Below, in pieces: positions 30,062-38,445 of a stretch of 38,445 nucleotides of DNA. A program made the position numbers and the translations under genes. Where the stretch lies: NCBI GenBank assembly GCA_903881545.1, contig CAIRTQ010000026.1, positions 1 to 38,445 of the forward strand, in the 5' to 3' direction. Each line of letters begins with the position of its first letter. The stretch's first letter is position 1. Source of the DNA: an uncultured Elusimicrobia bacterium (GTDB lineage: Bacteria; Elusimicrobiota; Elusimicrobia; UBA1565; UBA9628). The notes below the pieces were generated by a model that ran no database searches, was not told where the DNA came from, and was given only the letters and a program-made list of their open reading frames with translations.

Positions 30062-32218
30062 ATGAGCGTTTGCGGGCTGTTGGGATTAATTTTCGCCGGG
30101 TTTCTCTCATCTCCCGCCGCCTCTTTGTCTGCGCAAAGCATCTGGCCGGACCTGGCCAAGCCGGCGGCCGCGGTCGGAGGCGGGGCGAACGACGCCGCTT
30201 TGGTGGTGGCCATCGAGAACTACGCCTTCCTGCCGCCGGTCCCCGGCGCTGAGGCCGTTGCCAAGGCCTGGCAGGACTATTTCACCGCCACGCTCGGGGT
30301 CCCGGCCCGCAACGTGCAGTTTCTCGCTGGCGCGGACGCCACGCGCGAGGAGATGCTCGCTGCCGCGGCCAAGGCCGCGGCCGCCGCCGACTCCAAGGGC
30401 GCCGTCTGGTTCGTGTTCGTCGGCCACGGCGCGCTCAGCGCGGACGGCCAGGACCGGCTCCTGCTGGCTATGGACGCCCGGAAGAAATCCTCCGACCTTA
30501 AGTCCCGGGCCGCCAAGCGCCGGGAGATCATGACCGCCCTGCGCCAGACTCGGGCTGGCGCGATCCGCGTCATCGTGGACGCCTGCCGGACGGACCTCGG
30601 GGAGCCGGGCGGGGCGGCTGCGCCGCAAGGCCCGGCGCACCCCTTGACGGACCGGCGCGTCTCCATCCTGAGCGCTCCCTTGGACAGCCCGTGTTCCGGC
30701 GTCCTGCCCGGCGCGGCGCGGCCAGCGTTCAGCTACCTAGTCCTGGGCGGCTTGCGCGGCTGGGCCGGGACGAGCGCGCTTACCGCCGGGAACCTGTTGC
30801 GTTACGCCGCGACCGCCCTGGCGGCGGCCGCGCCGGGGAGCGTCCAAGCCCCCGAGCTGAGAGGACGGGAAGAGGCGGCCATGGGCGCCCCTGCCGGGGA
30901 GAAAGGGCCCGATCTGGCAGCCCTGATCAAGGAGCCGGCTCCGGCTTCGGCTCCGGCCGGCCCGCGCGAGGACGCCTTCAGCGTCTCGAGCTTGCCTGAC
31001 GTCCCGACTCCATGGCTGCCCAAGGCTTTTGACGCTTCCGCGGTCAGATTGGATTTCCGCGCCTTGGACCGGGCCTCCTTGGACGAGTACAACGAGGCTT
31101 TCGAGGTCGACCAGGACATGCGCACCGCGGTCGAGGACAAGGCCGCGACCTGGCGCGCCCTGGCCAAGGACGTGCCCCGCTACGCGGAAGCCGCGGCCAA
31201 GCGCGCCGCCGAATGGGACGAGTATGCCGCCCAGCGCAAGGCGGCCGCGGAGGCCGCGCGGCGCAGGCTCGACGCCCGCGACGCCGACTGGGACAAGCTG
31301 GCCCACGTCCTGACTCTCGGCGTGGTGCCCGAGGCCGACAAGACGCGCTGGAGCGCGGAGTTCGCGACGGCGTACGGGAAGGCGCCGGGGCTTGAGCCCG
31401 AGATGGCCAAGGGGTTGCTGCCCCATATTGCCGTCGACGCGGGCGGGATGCGCGCCGCGCTGGAGAAGGCCGCGGCCCTGGCCCGGCCCGGCGGTCAATC
31501 CCGCGGCGCGGCGAAAGCGGCGCAAGACGCGGGCCAGGCGGGCATCGAGTGGGTGCTCATTCCGGGGGGGACCTTCATGATGGGCGCCGCGGACCTGGCC
31601 GCCCCGGTCCACAGCGTGACCGTAAGGTCATTCCGGATGGCCAAGACTTTGGTGACGAACAAGCAGTACCGCGCCTGCGTGGCCGCGGGGGCTTGCACGG
31701 CCACGGCCGGCTACGGCGACAAGTTCAAAGGCGACGACCAGCCGGTGGTGGGCGTGGACTGGAACCAGGCCCGGACTTTCTCCGAATGGGCCGGCGGCCG
31801 GCTCCCCAGCGAGGCCGAATGGGAATACGCTGCCCGCGGCGCGGGCCAAGCGCGCAAGTACCCTTGGGGCGACGACGAGCCGACCTGCGAACGGACGGTG
31901 ATGAACCAGGGCGGCATGGGCTGCGGCCGCGATGCGACCGCGCCGGTCTGCTCCAAGCCCGCGGGAAACACGGAGCAGGGCTTGTGCGACATGGCGGGCG
32001 ATGTCTGGCAGTGGACGCAGGATTGGTATCATGACTCCTACATCGGAGCGCCAGCCACGGACGCGGCCTGGGAAAGCCCGGAGGGGACCTACCGGGTCGC
32101 GCGGGGGGGCTCCTGGAACTATGATGTCGCCTGGCTGTTCCGCAGCGCCTACCGCAGTTTCTATTACCCGGCCCTTCAGTTCCAATACCTGGGATTCCGC
32201 CCGGTCCGGGGACATTAG
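30062..32218 (+). CDS. Exported caspase-like protease fused to a SUMF1/FGE-type domain
   Basis: 718 residues from ATG 30062, with GGAGG six bases upstream. An upstream TTG in the same frame is unlikely because the signal peptide (SVCGLLGLIFAGFLSSPAAS) begins here. Residues about 40-260 form a caspase/metacaspase-like (C14) domain. DAALVVAIENYAF opens the first strand, WFVFVGHGALS holds catalytic His122, and VIVDACRTDLG holds catalytic Cys175. A proline/alanine linker and a charged helical region with possible coiled coil (about 340-430) follow. Residues about 495-718 are a SUMF1-like domain: EWVLIPGGTFMMG, VTNKQYRACVAAG, VVGVDWNQARTFSEW, RLPSEAEWEYAARG, CDMAGDVWQWTQDWY and YRVARGGSWNY...YLGFRPVR. 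The formylglycine-generating cysteine pair is absent, so this domain probably binds ligand rather than acting as an enzyme. Confidence 0.85.
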   Translation: MSVCGLLGLIFAGFLSSPAASLSAQSIWPDLAKPAAAVGGGANDAALVVAIENYAFLPPVPGAEAVAKAWQDYFTATLGVPARNVQFLAGADATREEMLAAAAKAAAAADSKGAVWFVFVGHGALSADGQDRLLLAMDARKKSSDLKSRAAKRREIMTALRQTRAGAIRVIVDACRTDLGEPGGAAAPQGPAHPLTDRRVSILSAPLDSPCSGVLPGAARPAFSYLVLGGLRGWAGTSALTAGNLLRYAATALAAAAPGSVQAPELRGREEAAMGAPAGEKGPDLAALIKEPAPASAPAGPREDAFSVSSLPDVPTPWLPKAFDASAVRLDFRALDRASLDEYNEAFEVDQDMRTAVEDKAATWRALAKDVPRYAEAAAKRAAEWDEYAAQRKAAAEAARRRLDARDADWDKLAHVLTLGVVPEADKTRWSAEFATAYGKAPGLEPEMAKGLLPHIAVDAGGMRAALEKAAALARPGGQSRGAAKAAQDAGQAGIEWVLIPGGTFMMGAADLAAPVHSVTVRSFRMAKTLVTNKQYRACVAAGACTATAGYGDKFKGDDQPVVGVDWNQARTFSEWAGGRLPSEAEWEYAARGAGQARKYPWGDDEPTCERTVMNQGGMGCGRDATAPVCSKPAGNTEQGLCDMAGDVWQWTQDWYHDSYIGAPATDAAWESPEGTYRVARGGSWNYDVAWLFRSAYRSFYYPALQFQYLGFRPVRGH
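32102..32215 (+). other. Variable-region-like 3' end of the caspase/SUMF1 gene (DGR-like, tentative)
   Basis: The last 38 codons have the layout of a diversity-generating retroelement variable region. A fixed RGGSWN is followed by RSA and LGFRPVR landmarks. The positions that are usually Asn in templates of this fold carry Tyr, Asp, Trp, Phe, Tyr, Ser, Phe, Tyr, Tyr, Leu, Phe and Tyr. Ordinary SUMF1 homologues share the landmarks, so this is suggestive only. No reverse transcriptase and no adenine-rich template copy was found in the window. Confidence 0.3.
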
Positions 32219-32249
32219 ATCCTGAAGTCTTGTTGATCGGCAGGGCTTC

Positions 32250-35200
32250 ATGCTCAAGGTTTGCTACGGTTCCTTCCACCCTGACCTAGAAACTGCCTTC
32301 ACGGCCCGCTTGGCCGAACTTGCGGCGCTCCAGCGGCCCGTTGCCGTCGTCGCGCCATCCCGCCGCATGGCCGAGCGCCTGCAGCGTCTGGCCGCGGTGG
32401 AAAAAGGCCTGTCCCTGCTTGACGTCCACTTTCATACGTTCCACAGCCTGGCGTTGGCGGTCACCGACGACGGCTGCGGCGAAGGCCGACTGATCGCCGA
32501 CCCGGTGTTCCACGATAAGCTGGTGGATTCCCTGCTCACCCGGCAGGCCGCCTGGGGCCCTCTGTTCGGCGGCGAAGGCCGGCCGCGCGCTTTGGCCTCG
32601 GCTTTGCGTTCCAGCCTGCGCGACCTCATTGACGCCGGCGTCTCGGGCGAGGACATCGAGGAATTCTTCGGCGAGGAGCTTTTGCCCCAGCCGGAGGAGC
32701 GGCAGCGCCTGCAGGCGCTGCTGCGGCTGGGCGCGGCTTATGAGCGCAGGCTCCAGGACCTGCGCGTGCTCTCTCCAGCGGCCCTCGTACGCGAGGCCGC
32801 GCGCCGGGCCGGCTCCTGCGAACTCCTGGGGCGATTCCAGGAAGTGCTCTACTACGGGTTCTACGACCTCACCGGACTACAGCTGGAATTCTTCGAGGCC
32901 GTCGCGGCGCGCTGTCCGGTCCGGCTTTATTTCCCGTTCCGGCGCGGCCACCCCGCGTTCCGATTCGCCGAGCCTTTCTTCGAGCAGAAGCTCTTGGCCC
33001 ATGATGCCGAGGAGGTCCCGCGTTGCTCCCAGGGCCGTCCCGTCCTGGAGGCCGCCTTGGACGGACTGTTCCGGCCTGAGGCCGGACCATGTCCGCGGCC
33101 GTTGACCGTCATCAGCGCGTCGGGCGCCCGCGACGAGGCCTGGGCCGTGGCCAAGGAGATCCTTCACCTCGTCGAAAGCGAAGGCTGCGCCTACGAGGAT
33201 ATAGGGGTCGTGGCCCGGACCTTGGAGCCCTATTTTGGCGTCTTCGCCGATGTGTTCCGGGAGAACGCCATTCCCTTTGAGCTGGCCAGCGGCCGGCCGC
33301 TCCTGCGCCATCCTCTGGCCAAATGCTGCCTCAACCTCCTGACCCTGCGCCAGAGGGACTTTCCCGCTGCCATCGTCGAGGACCTGGTGGCTTCGCCCTA
33401 TTTCCGCGGTCCGGCTCCGGCCGCCGATTGGCGCCGGCTCATCCGCCATCTCGGCATCCAGGCCGGCTGGCCGCAGTGGGTCGGCAAGTTGGAGCCGCGT
33501 ATTCGCGGGCCCGTTGAACTGCGGGCCGGCAGGGCGGGCAAGGAATCCCGAGGCCGGGTGGTGCCCCAGGAGTCGGTGCAAGCCCTTTGGAGCCTGGTTT
33601 CGGACATCGCGCGGCGCCTGTCGGATGAGGCATCCTCCTCGTGGTCCGGCCGAGCGCGCCAAGCGCGAGACCTCTTGGATGCGTATCTGAGTCCGCCGCG
33701 CGATTGCGAGCCGGGCGAGGCCGCGGCTTGGGACGCGGTGCGGCAATCCATCGCCTCCCTGGAGAGCTTCGACCTCATCGGTTCGTCCTGCTCGTGGCGG
33801 GATTTCCTGGACGGCCTGACTGAAAAATTGCGTCGGACCGTGCTCGAATCTCCCGGCGGCGGGCGCGGAGTGCGGGTGCGCGGCGCCATGGACGCGCGCG
33901 GCGAGGGCTTCAAGGTCTTCTTTCTCATCGGCCTCAAGGAAGGGATGTTTCCTCGCGTCGTCCAGGAAGATCCGCTTTTACGCGACCGCGTGCGCGCCGC
34001 CCTGCGCCACCCGGCCGGCTATTGGATCGCTCAGAAGGGCGCCGGACACGAGGAGGAGCGGCTGCTGTTCTATCTCATGGCCGCCGCGGCCAGCGAGCGG
34101 CTTTACTGCGTGTTCCCCAGGTCGGACGAGGCCGGCCGCGCCCAGGTGCCTTCGCTTTACTTGCGCGAACTCTGCCGGGTGGCGGGGCTCGATTTCTCCG
34201 ACGCCGGTGCGGTGCGCCACGTGCCGCGCCAGCCCGCGGCCAAGCTCGCGGCGATCGATGGGTCGGCTGCCTCGCCCCAGGAACTGGCCCTGCGCTTGGC
34301 CCTGGAGGGCCTGCCGGCCAAGGGGCGCCTGCCCGTCGGCATGCTCGATGGGGAACTTTTCGACGAGGTCCTGGAGCGGGCTTCGGCCATCGGGGCCTGG
34401 GGCCCGGCCGGCTCCTTCGACGCGGTCATCGCCCCGCCCGCGGAGTTCCTTGAAAGTCTGGGCCGCGGCGGTCTTTCTCCCAGCGCCATGGACTGTTTCG
34501 CGGGCTGTCCTTTCCAGTTCTTCGCCAGCCGGGTCTTGGGTTTGGGTGAGCCGGAGCCGGCGGCTTGCCGAAGCGAGGTCCCCGCGGTCCTGCGCGGCCG
34601 CATCTACCATGAGCTGCTGGAGAGCTTCTACCGCGCCGAGGAGGGATCCATTTGGACGACGGAGCAGGCTTGGCAGGAGCGCTTCGCCGCCTGCGCCGCG
34701 ACGGCTTTTGCGGGGCGCGGCTGGCTGGAAGCGGGGGTCTATCCCGTGCTTTGGCAGGCGCTGGGATCGGTCATGACCGAGACCCTGCGCGATTTCCTGG
34801 CCTGGGACCGGGCCGAGGCGCTGCGCACGGGCCTGCGGCCGGCTTTCTTTGAGACGCGGCTGGAGGGGGAGTTCCGCCGGCCCCGCCCCTCCGCCCTCGA
34901 AGGCTTCCCCGTCCACGGCATCGCGGACCGCATCGATCGCGCGCCGGACGGGCGCTGGCGCGTGGTGGATTACAAGACGCGCTGGAGCCGTGCCGGCACC
35001 CTGAGCCGGCAGACGCTGCTGGGCGGCTTGCACCAACTGCAGGTCTACGCGGAACTGGCCCGCGGACTGCCAGGCCAGGGCTGCCTGGAGGAGGCCTGCA
35101 TCCTTGCCATCGAGGATTCGCCCGAGGCCACGGGGCGAGAGCGCTGCCAGCGCTACGGCGTCGCGCAACTGGAGGCCGACCGAGCCGCTTTCTTGGATCT

Positions 35201-35366
35201 GGTGGCGGAAGAACTGCGGCAGATACGGGCGGGATGGTTCCGCATCACGCCCGAGGACGGCGAGTATGGGGTGTGCAGCCGCTGTCCTTTCCCCATGGCT
35301 TGCCGCAAGAGCCACGGACCTTCCCGGGTCCGGGCCGCGGCGCTGGCCGTTCCGGACGCCGCCTGA
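32250..35366 (+). CDS. AddB-like PD-(D/E)XK nuclease with iron-sulfur cluster motif
   Basis: 1038 residues. The N-terminal region (VAVVAPSRRMAERLQRL, LDVHFHTFHSLAL) and the middle (RPLTVISASGARDEAWAVAK, VGVVARTLEPYFGVF, FFLIGLKEGMFPRV) follow the inactivated helicase fold of AddB/RexB-type subunits. There is no Walker A; the expected place reads CYGSFHPDLE. The C-terminal nuclease domain has GIADRIDRAPDG, the catalytic Asp and Lys in VVDYKTRWS (about residue 907) and LHQLQVYAELA. Cys749 or Cys753 (MDCFAGCPFQFF) with Cys1009, Cys1012 and Cys1018 (VCSRCPFPMAC) match the iron-sulfur staple of AddB. It would process double-strand ends with an AddA/UvrD-type helicase, but none lies next to it here. 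Confidence 0.83.
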   Translation: MLKVCYGSFHPDLETAFTARLAELAALQRPVAVVAPSRRMAERLQRLAAVEKGLSLLDVHFHTFHSLALAVTDDGCGEGRLIADPVFHDKLVDSLLTRQAAWGPLFGGEGRPRALASALRSSLRDLIDAGVSGEDIEEFFGEELLPQPEERQRLQALLRLGAAYERRLQDLRVLSPAALVREAARRAGSCELLGRFQEVLYYGFYDLTGLQLEFFEAVAARCPVRLYFPFRRGHPAFRFAEPFFEQKLLAHDAEEVPRCSQGRPVLEAALDGLFRPEAGPCPRPLTVISASGARDEAWAVAKEILHLVESEGCAYEDIGVVARTLEPYFGVFADVFRENAIPFELASGRPLLRHPLAKCCLNLLTLRQRDFPAAIVEDLVASPYFRGPAPAADWRRLIRHLGIQAGWPQWVGKLEPRIRGPVELRAGRAGKESRGRVVPQESVQALWSLVSDIARRLSDEASSSWSGRARQARDLLDAYLSPPRDCEPGEAAAWDAVRQSIASLESFDLIGSSCSWRDFLDGLTEKLRRTVLESPGGGRGVRVRGAMDARGEGFKVFFLIGLKEGMFPRVVQEDPLLRDRVRAALRHPAGYWIAQKGAGHEEERLLFYLMAAAASERLYCVFPRSDEAGRAQVPSLYLRELCRVAGLDFSDAGAVRHVPRQPAAKLAAIDGSAASPQELALRLALEGLPAKGRLPVGMLDGELFDEVLERASAIGAWGPAGSFDAVIAPPAEFLESLGRGGLSPSAMDCFAGCPFQFFASRVLGLGEPEPAACRSEVPAVLRGRIYHELLESFYRAEEGSIWTTEQAWQERFAACAATAFAGRGWLEAGVYPVLWQALGSVMTETLRDFLAWDRAEALRTGLRPAFFETRLEGEFRRPRPSALEGFPVHGIADRIDRAPDGRWRVVDYKTRWSRAGTLSRQTLLGGLHQLQVYAELARGLPGQGCLEEACILAIEDSPEATGRERCQRYGVAQLEADRAAFLDLVAEELRQIRAGWFRITPEDGEYGVCSRCPFPMACRKSHGPSRVRAAALAVPDAA

Positions 35367-35400
35367 TTATTCGCGCGGGCCGCGCCGCATCCGGCCGGCG

Positions 35401-36783
<1,383 letters not shown>

Positions 36784-36822
36784 TGATTCTCCTTGGCCTC
36801 GCACACGAAGCCGCGTGCGGAT

Positions 36823-36828
36823 ATTATA
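36823..36828 (-). promoter_or_regulatory. Putative -10 box of the DEAD-box helicase gene
   Basis: A perfect TATAAT on the minus strand, 39 bases before ATG 36783, giving a leader with AAGGAG. No -35 at the right distance was recognised. Confidence 0.5.
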
Positions 36829-36931
36829 GCGTTTAAAGGGGGCGGCAGCATCTGTCAGACTTGTCGCGTGCAACAGGAATTCGCTGGTCGGCGCCTCATA
36901 GGTGTCCTGCTTGTATATCTGCCGACCCGGG

Positions 36932-38179
36932 TTAAGGCTTCGGATCTTTGGGAGAGTTGCTGCCGCGCTCCATCCAGCAATAAAGCGCGATAGTTGGCAT
37001 CCAAATCAGGGTGCGTCTCCAAGAGCATTCGGTGAGCCCCATGAAAAGAAGGGCGAAGATCCAGGACAAGAACCACAAGCTTAAGAATGAGCGCGTGCGC
37101 TTGTATGTCCGCCAAGCTTGGTAGGCCATGGCCCCTGACAGCAACGCCGTGGCCGCGAATCCGGCAATTCCCCTTTCGGCCAATTGGTGGAGATAAAAAT
37201 TATCCGCTTGATCCCATATCTGGCCACAAAAAAAAGTGGGATTGTAGCGGCAAGAGAGTTTCTCGAAATTTCCTAAGCCGACTCCTAAGATGGGGTGGTC
37301 GAGGAACATTCTCCAGGCCGTCTTCCATAATTGACGATGGAGATAAAAGCTGGTTTCCGAAAGGCTCCAGGCTTTTTCCCCAACGGCAAGGAAGCGTGGG
37401 CAAAGAAATAAACCTGAGGCAAAGGCCGCGACGGCCACTGCGGCCTTTGTCACGAGTGCCATGCTGAGATTTAGTGCCACGATGAGACCAATACCGGCCA
37501 TGGTCCCAAGCCAAGCACCACGAGACCCGCTCAATATTTGTCCTACGACTAAAATGAAGAAGAAAATCAGGGCAGAGATCTGTCTGTTGGATTTTGTTGC
37601 TTGGGTTTTGGCATAACAGAAGAAACCCAAGGCCCCCATCCCCAATAATTGTCCATAGGTCAAGTACATGATGGTGCCATGAGCGCGTAATTGGGGCGCC
37701 AAAAATTTCCAGAATTTGGCCGATGAAGCGCAGCGAAGCAATAGATCTTTCAAAACGACAGGACCGAAAAAGCTCGTAACCTGCCCAATGCCGATCAAAG
37801 CGGCAATGAGAAAGCCGACGGCTAAGAAGCTCAGTATCGAGAGCGAGGCATCCAATGCGAAAGCGGCGGAAAAAATGTAAAAATGAAGCAATACTTGGCC
37901 ATCTTTGCCGAGTTGCCCCAGGCTATGGTGCCAATCCATTCCGAAAGCAGTGCTTAGGATGCCAATCAGCAGATAAATCCATAGCGGTTTTTCCAACGGG
38001 CTACGCAAAGATGGAAAGGACCGGGAAGTGAGACCATGTCCTAAGAGTGCCGCAGTGGTAAGGGCGATGCCGATGCAGGCTCCAGCAATAGATAAAGGCT
38101 GGCATAAAGCCCAGGTACAGAGGCCAAAACAAATTCCTTTCTTGAATATATCGGGGCCCATGCGGGCAGTCGTATCCAT
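36932..38179 (-). CDS. O-antigen ligase/polymerase-family membrane protein
   Basis: 415 residues from ATG 38179 with about ten hydrophobic segments. The Wzy_C/WaaL-like core is recognisable: LSGSRGAWLGTMAGIGLIV, then a large extracytoplasmic loop with FLDHPILGVGLGNFEKLSCR, and DQADNFYLHQLAERGIAGFA. Such proteins ligate or polymerise undecaprenyl-linked glycans at the outer face of the inner membrane. The start at 38179 overlaps the upstream stop as TAATG, which is better supported than a TTG at 38236. Base composition is clearly AT-richer than in the rest of the window, as is common for surface-glycan genes. Confidence 0.85.
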   Translation of the reverse strand: MDTTARMGPDIFKKGICFGLCTWALCQPLSIAGACIGIALTTAALLGHGLTSRSFPSLRSPLEKPLWIYLLIGILSTAFGMDWHHSLGQLGKDGQVLLHFYIFSAAFALDASLSILSFLAVGFLIAALIGIGQVTSFFGPVVLKDLLLRCASSAKFWKFLAPQLRAHGTIMYLTYGQLLGMGALGFFCYAKTQATKSNRQISALIFFFILVVGQILSGSRGAWLGTMAGIGLIVALNLSMALVTKAAVAVAAFASGLFLCPRFLAVGEKAWSLSETSFYLHRQLWKTAWRMFLDHPILGVGLGNFEKLSCRYNPTFFCGQIWDQADNFYLHQLAERGIAGFAATALLSGAMAYQAWRTYKRTRSFLSLWFLSWIFALLFMGLTECSWRRTLIWMPTIALYCWMERGSNSPKDPKP

Positions 38180-38445
38180 TAAGAAATCCGAGTCGGGGGA
38201 ATCGCTGCTCTGTCTCGAATGATCGAAACTCCCCAAAGAACAAAGAACGGATAGAGATGCATTGTATACCGCCCCAATCCAGTGCGGATGGACTGACTAT
38301 AGCTTACCAGGTAGTTCGTCCCCGGAAGGGAGGTTGTCCCGCTCGTAGTTGAAAGCCCTTGAGGCGAGACCCTGTTATTGTACACCGGCTTCCCCTTCCT
38401 GTCCAATTTCTCGACGGAGAGCTTTGACCAGAACATCCATAGAGG
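38179..38445 (-). CDS. Partial membrane protein, C-terminal end (possible glycosyltransferase)
   Basis: The frame is open through the window edge and ends with TAA at 38181-38179, overlapping the ligase start. Only the last 88 residues are seen, so the gene is 5'-truncated by the window. The segment YLVSYSQSIRTGLGRYTMHL and YPFFVLWGVSII resembles the last helices of multi-pass mannosyl- or PMT-like glycosyltransferases (GRY...PxFVLL), but the match is weak. AT-rich composition and coupling to the O-antigen ligase place it in the same glycan operon. An ATG at 38436 is probably internal. Confidence 0.55.
   Translation of the reverse strand, partial: PLWMFWSKLSVEKLDRKGKPVYNNRVSPQGLSTTSGTTSLPGTNYLVSYSQSIRTGLGRYTMHLYPFFVLWGVSIIRDRAAIPPTRIS

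Noticed and set aside
31548-32218. Active formylglycine-generating enzyme
   Set aside because: The C-terminal cysteine pair required for catalysis is absent, so only the fold is claimed.
32216-32250. DGR template region or initiation-of-mutagenic-homing hairpin after the variable-like region
   Set aside because: No second copy of the region, no adenine-rich template and no clear stem-loop is present in the gap.
35367-35400. Terminator between the AddB-like gene and the helicase
   Set aside because: The 34-base gap is GC-rich with some self-pairing but no clean stem and no T-run on either strand.

Overview
The window is a GC-rich, gene-dense piece of a bacterial chromosome. A DipZ-like redoxin, a DsbA-like protein, several signal peptides and an O-antigen-ligase-type protein suggest a diderm envelope. 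The style (compact, GC-rich, orphan SUMF1/caspase and Ig-repeat exported proteins, a DUF3417-type glucan phosphorylase) fits an uncultured lineage such as Elusimicrobiota. That placement is a weak inference, because there is no rRNA or other clean phylogenetic marker here. Nearly all genes are housekeeping or envelope genes. No insertion sequence, tRNA, rRNA or CRISPR array was seen.

Layout. 1-2.4 kb: a hairpin-rich stretch, a collapsed DUF1015 gene, a tRNA-dihydrouridine synthase and a radical SAM/SPASM protein. 2.4-4.6 kb: alpha-glucan phosphorylase. 4.6-12.6 kb (minus strand): a nine-gene run that reads, in transcription order, small membrane protein, M18 aminopeptidase, then all seven enzymes of chorismate synthesis (DAHP synthase, aroA, aroE, aroC, aroK, aroB, aroQ), mostly with overlapping start and stop codons. 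12.6-15.3 kb (minus): quinone oxidoreductase, mutM, DsbA-like thioredoxin. 15.4-16.7 kb: B12-binding radical SAM protein. 16.7-18.2 kb: an eroded defence locus with an HTH gene, a 40-codon hsdM remnant and a DUF1016 (YhcG-type) nuclease. 18.2-19.4 kb: TauE/SafE transporter and DUF1634 partner. 19.4-22.4 kb (minus): SirB1-type protein, cysteine-less DipZ-like redoxin, dipeptide epimerase. 22.4-24.2 kb: divergent DedA and XdhC. 24.2-27.1 kb (minus): hisS-gpmI. 27.3-32.2 kb: two exported proteins, a ten-repeat Ig-like protein and a caspase/SUMF1 fusion. 32.3-36.8 kb: AddB-like nuclease and a DEAD-box helicase. 36.9-38.4 kb: an AT-richer glycan locus (O-antigen ligase plus a partial membrane protein).

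The most unusual signals are four. (1) Two 29-bp palindromes lie in tandem inside the DUF1016 nuclease gene. They have a 39-bp (13-codon) period and differ by three base pairs, each changed on both arms so that pairing is kept. (2) The caspase-like protein ends in a SUMF1/C-type-lectin domain whose last ~35 residues resemble the variable region of diversity-generating retroelement targets. (3) Two genes (DUF1015 and hsdM) keep only their N- and C-terminal ends, as if the middle had been lost between short repeats. (4) At least seven transcript-leading genes have a -10-like hexamer only 6-11 nt before the start codon and no Shine-Dalgarno, which suggests widespread leaderless transcripts. Internal operon genes do carry Shine-Dalgarno sequences or overlapping starts.
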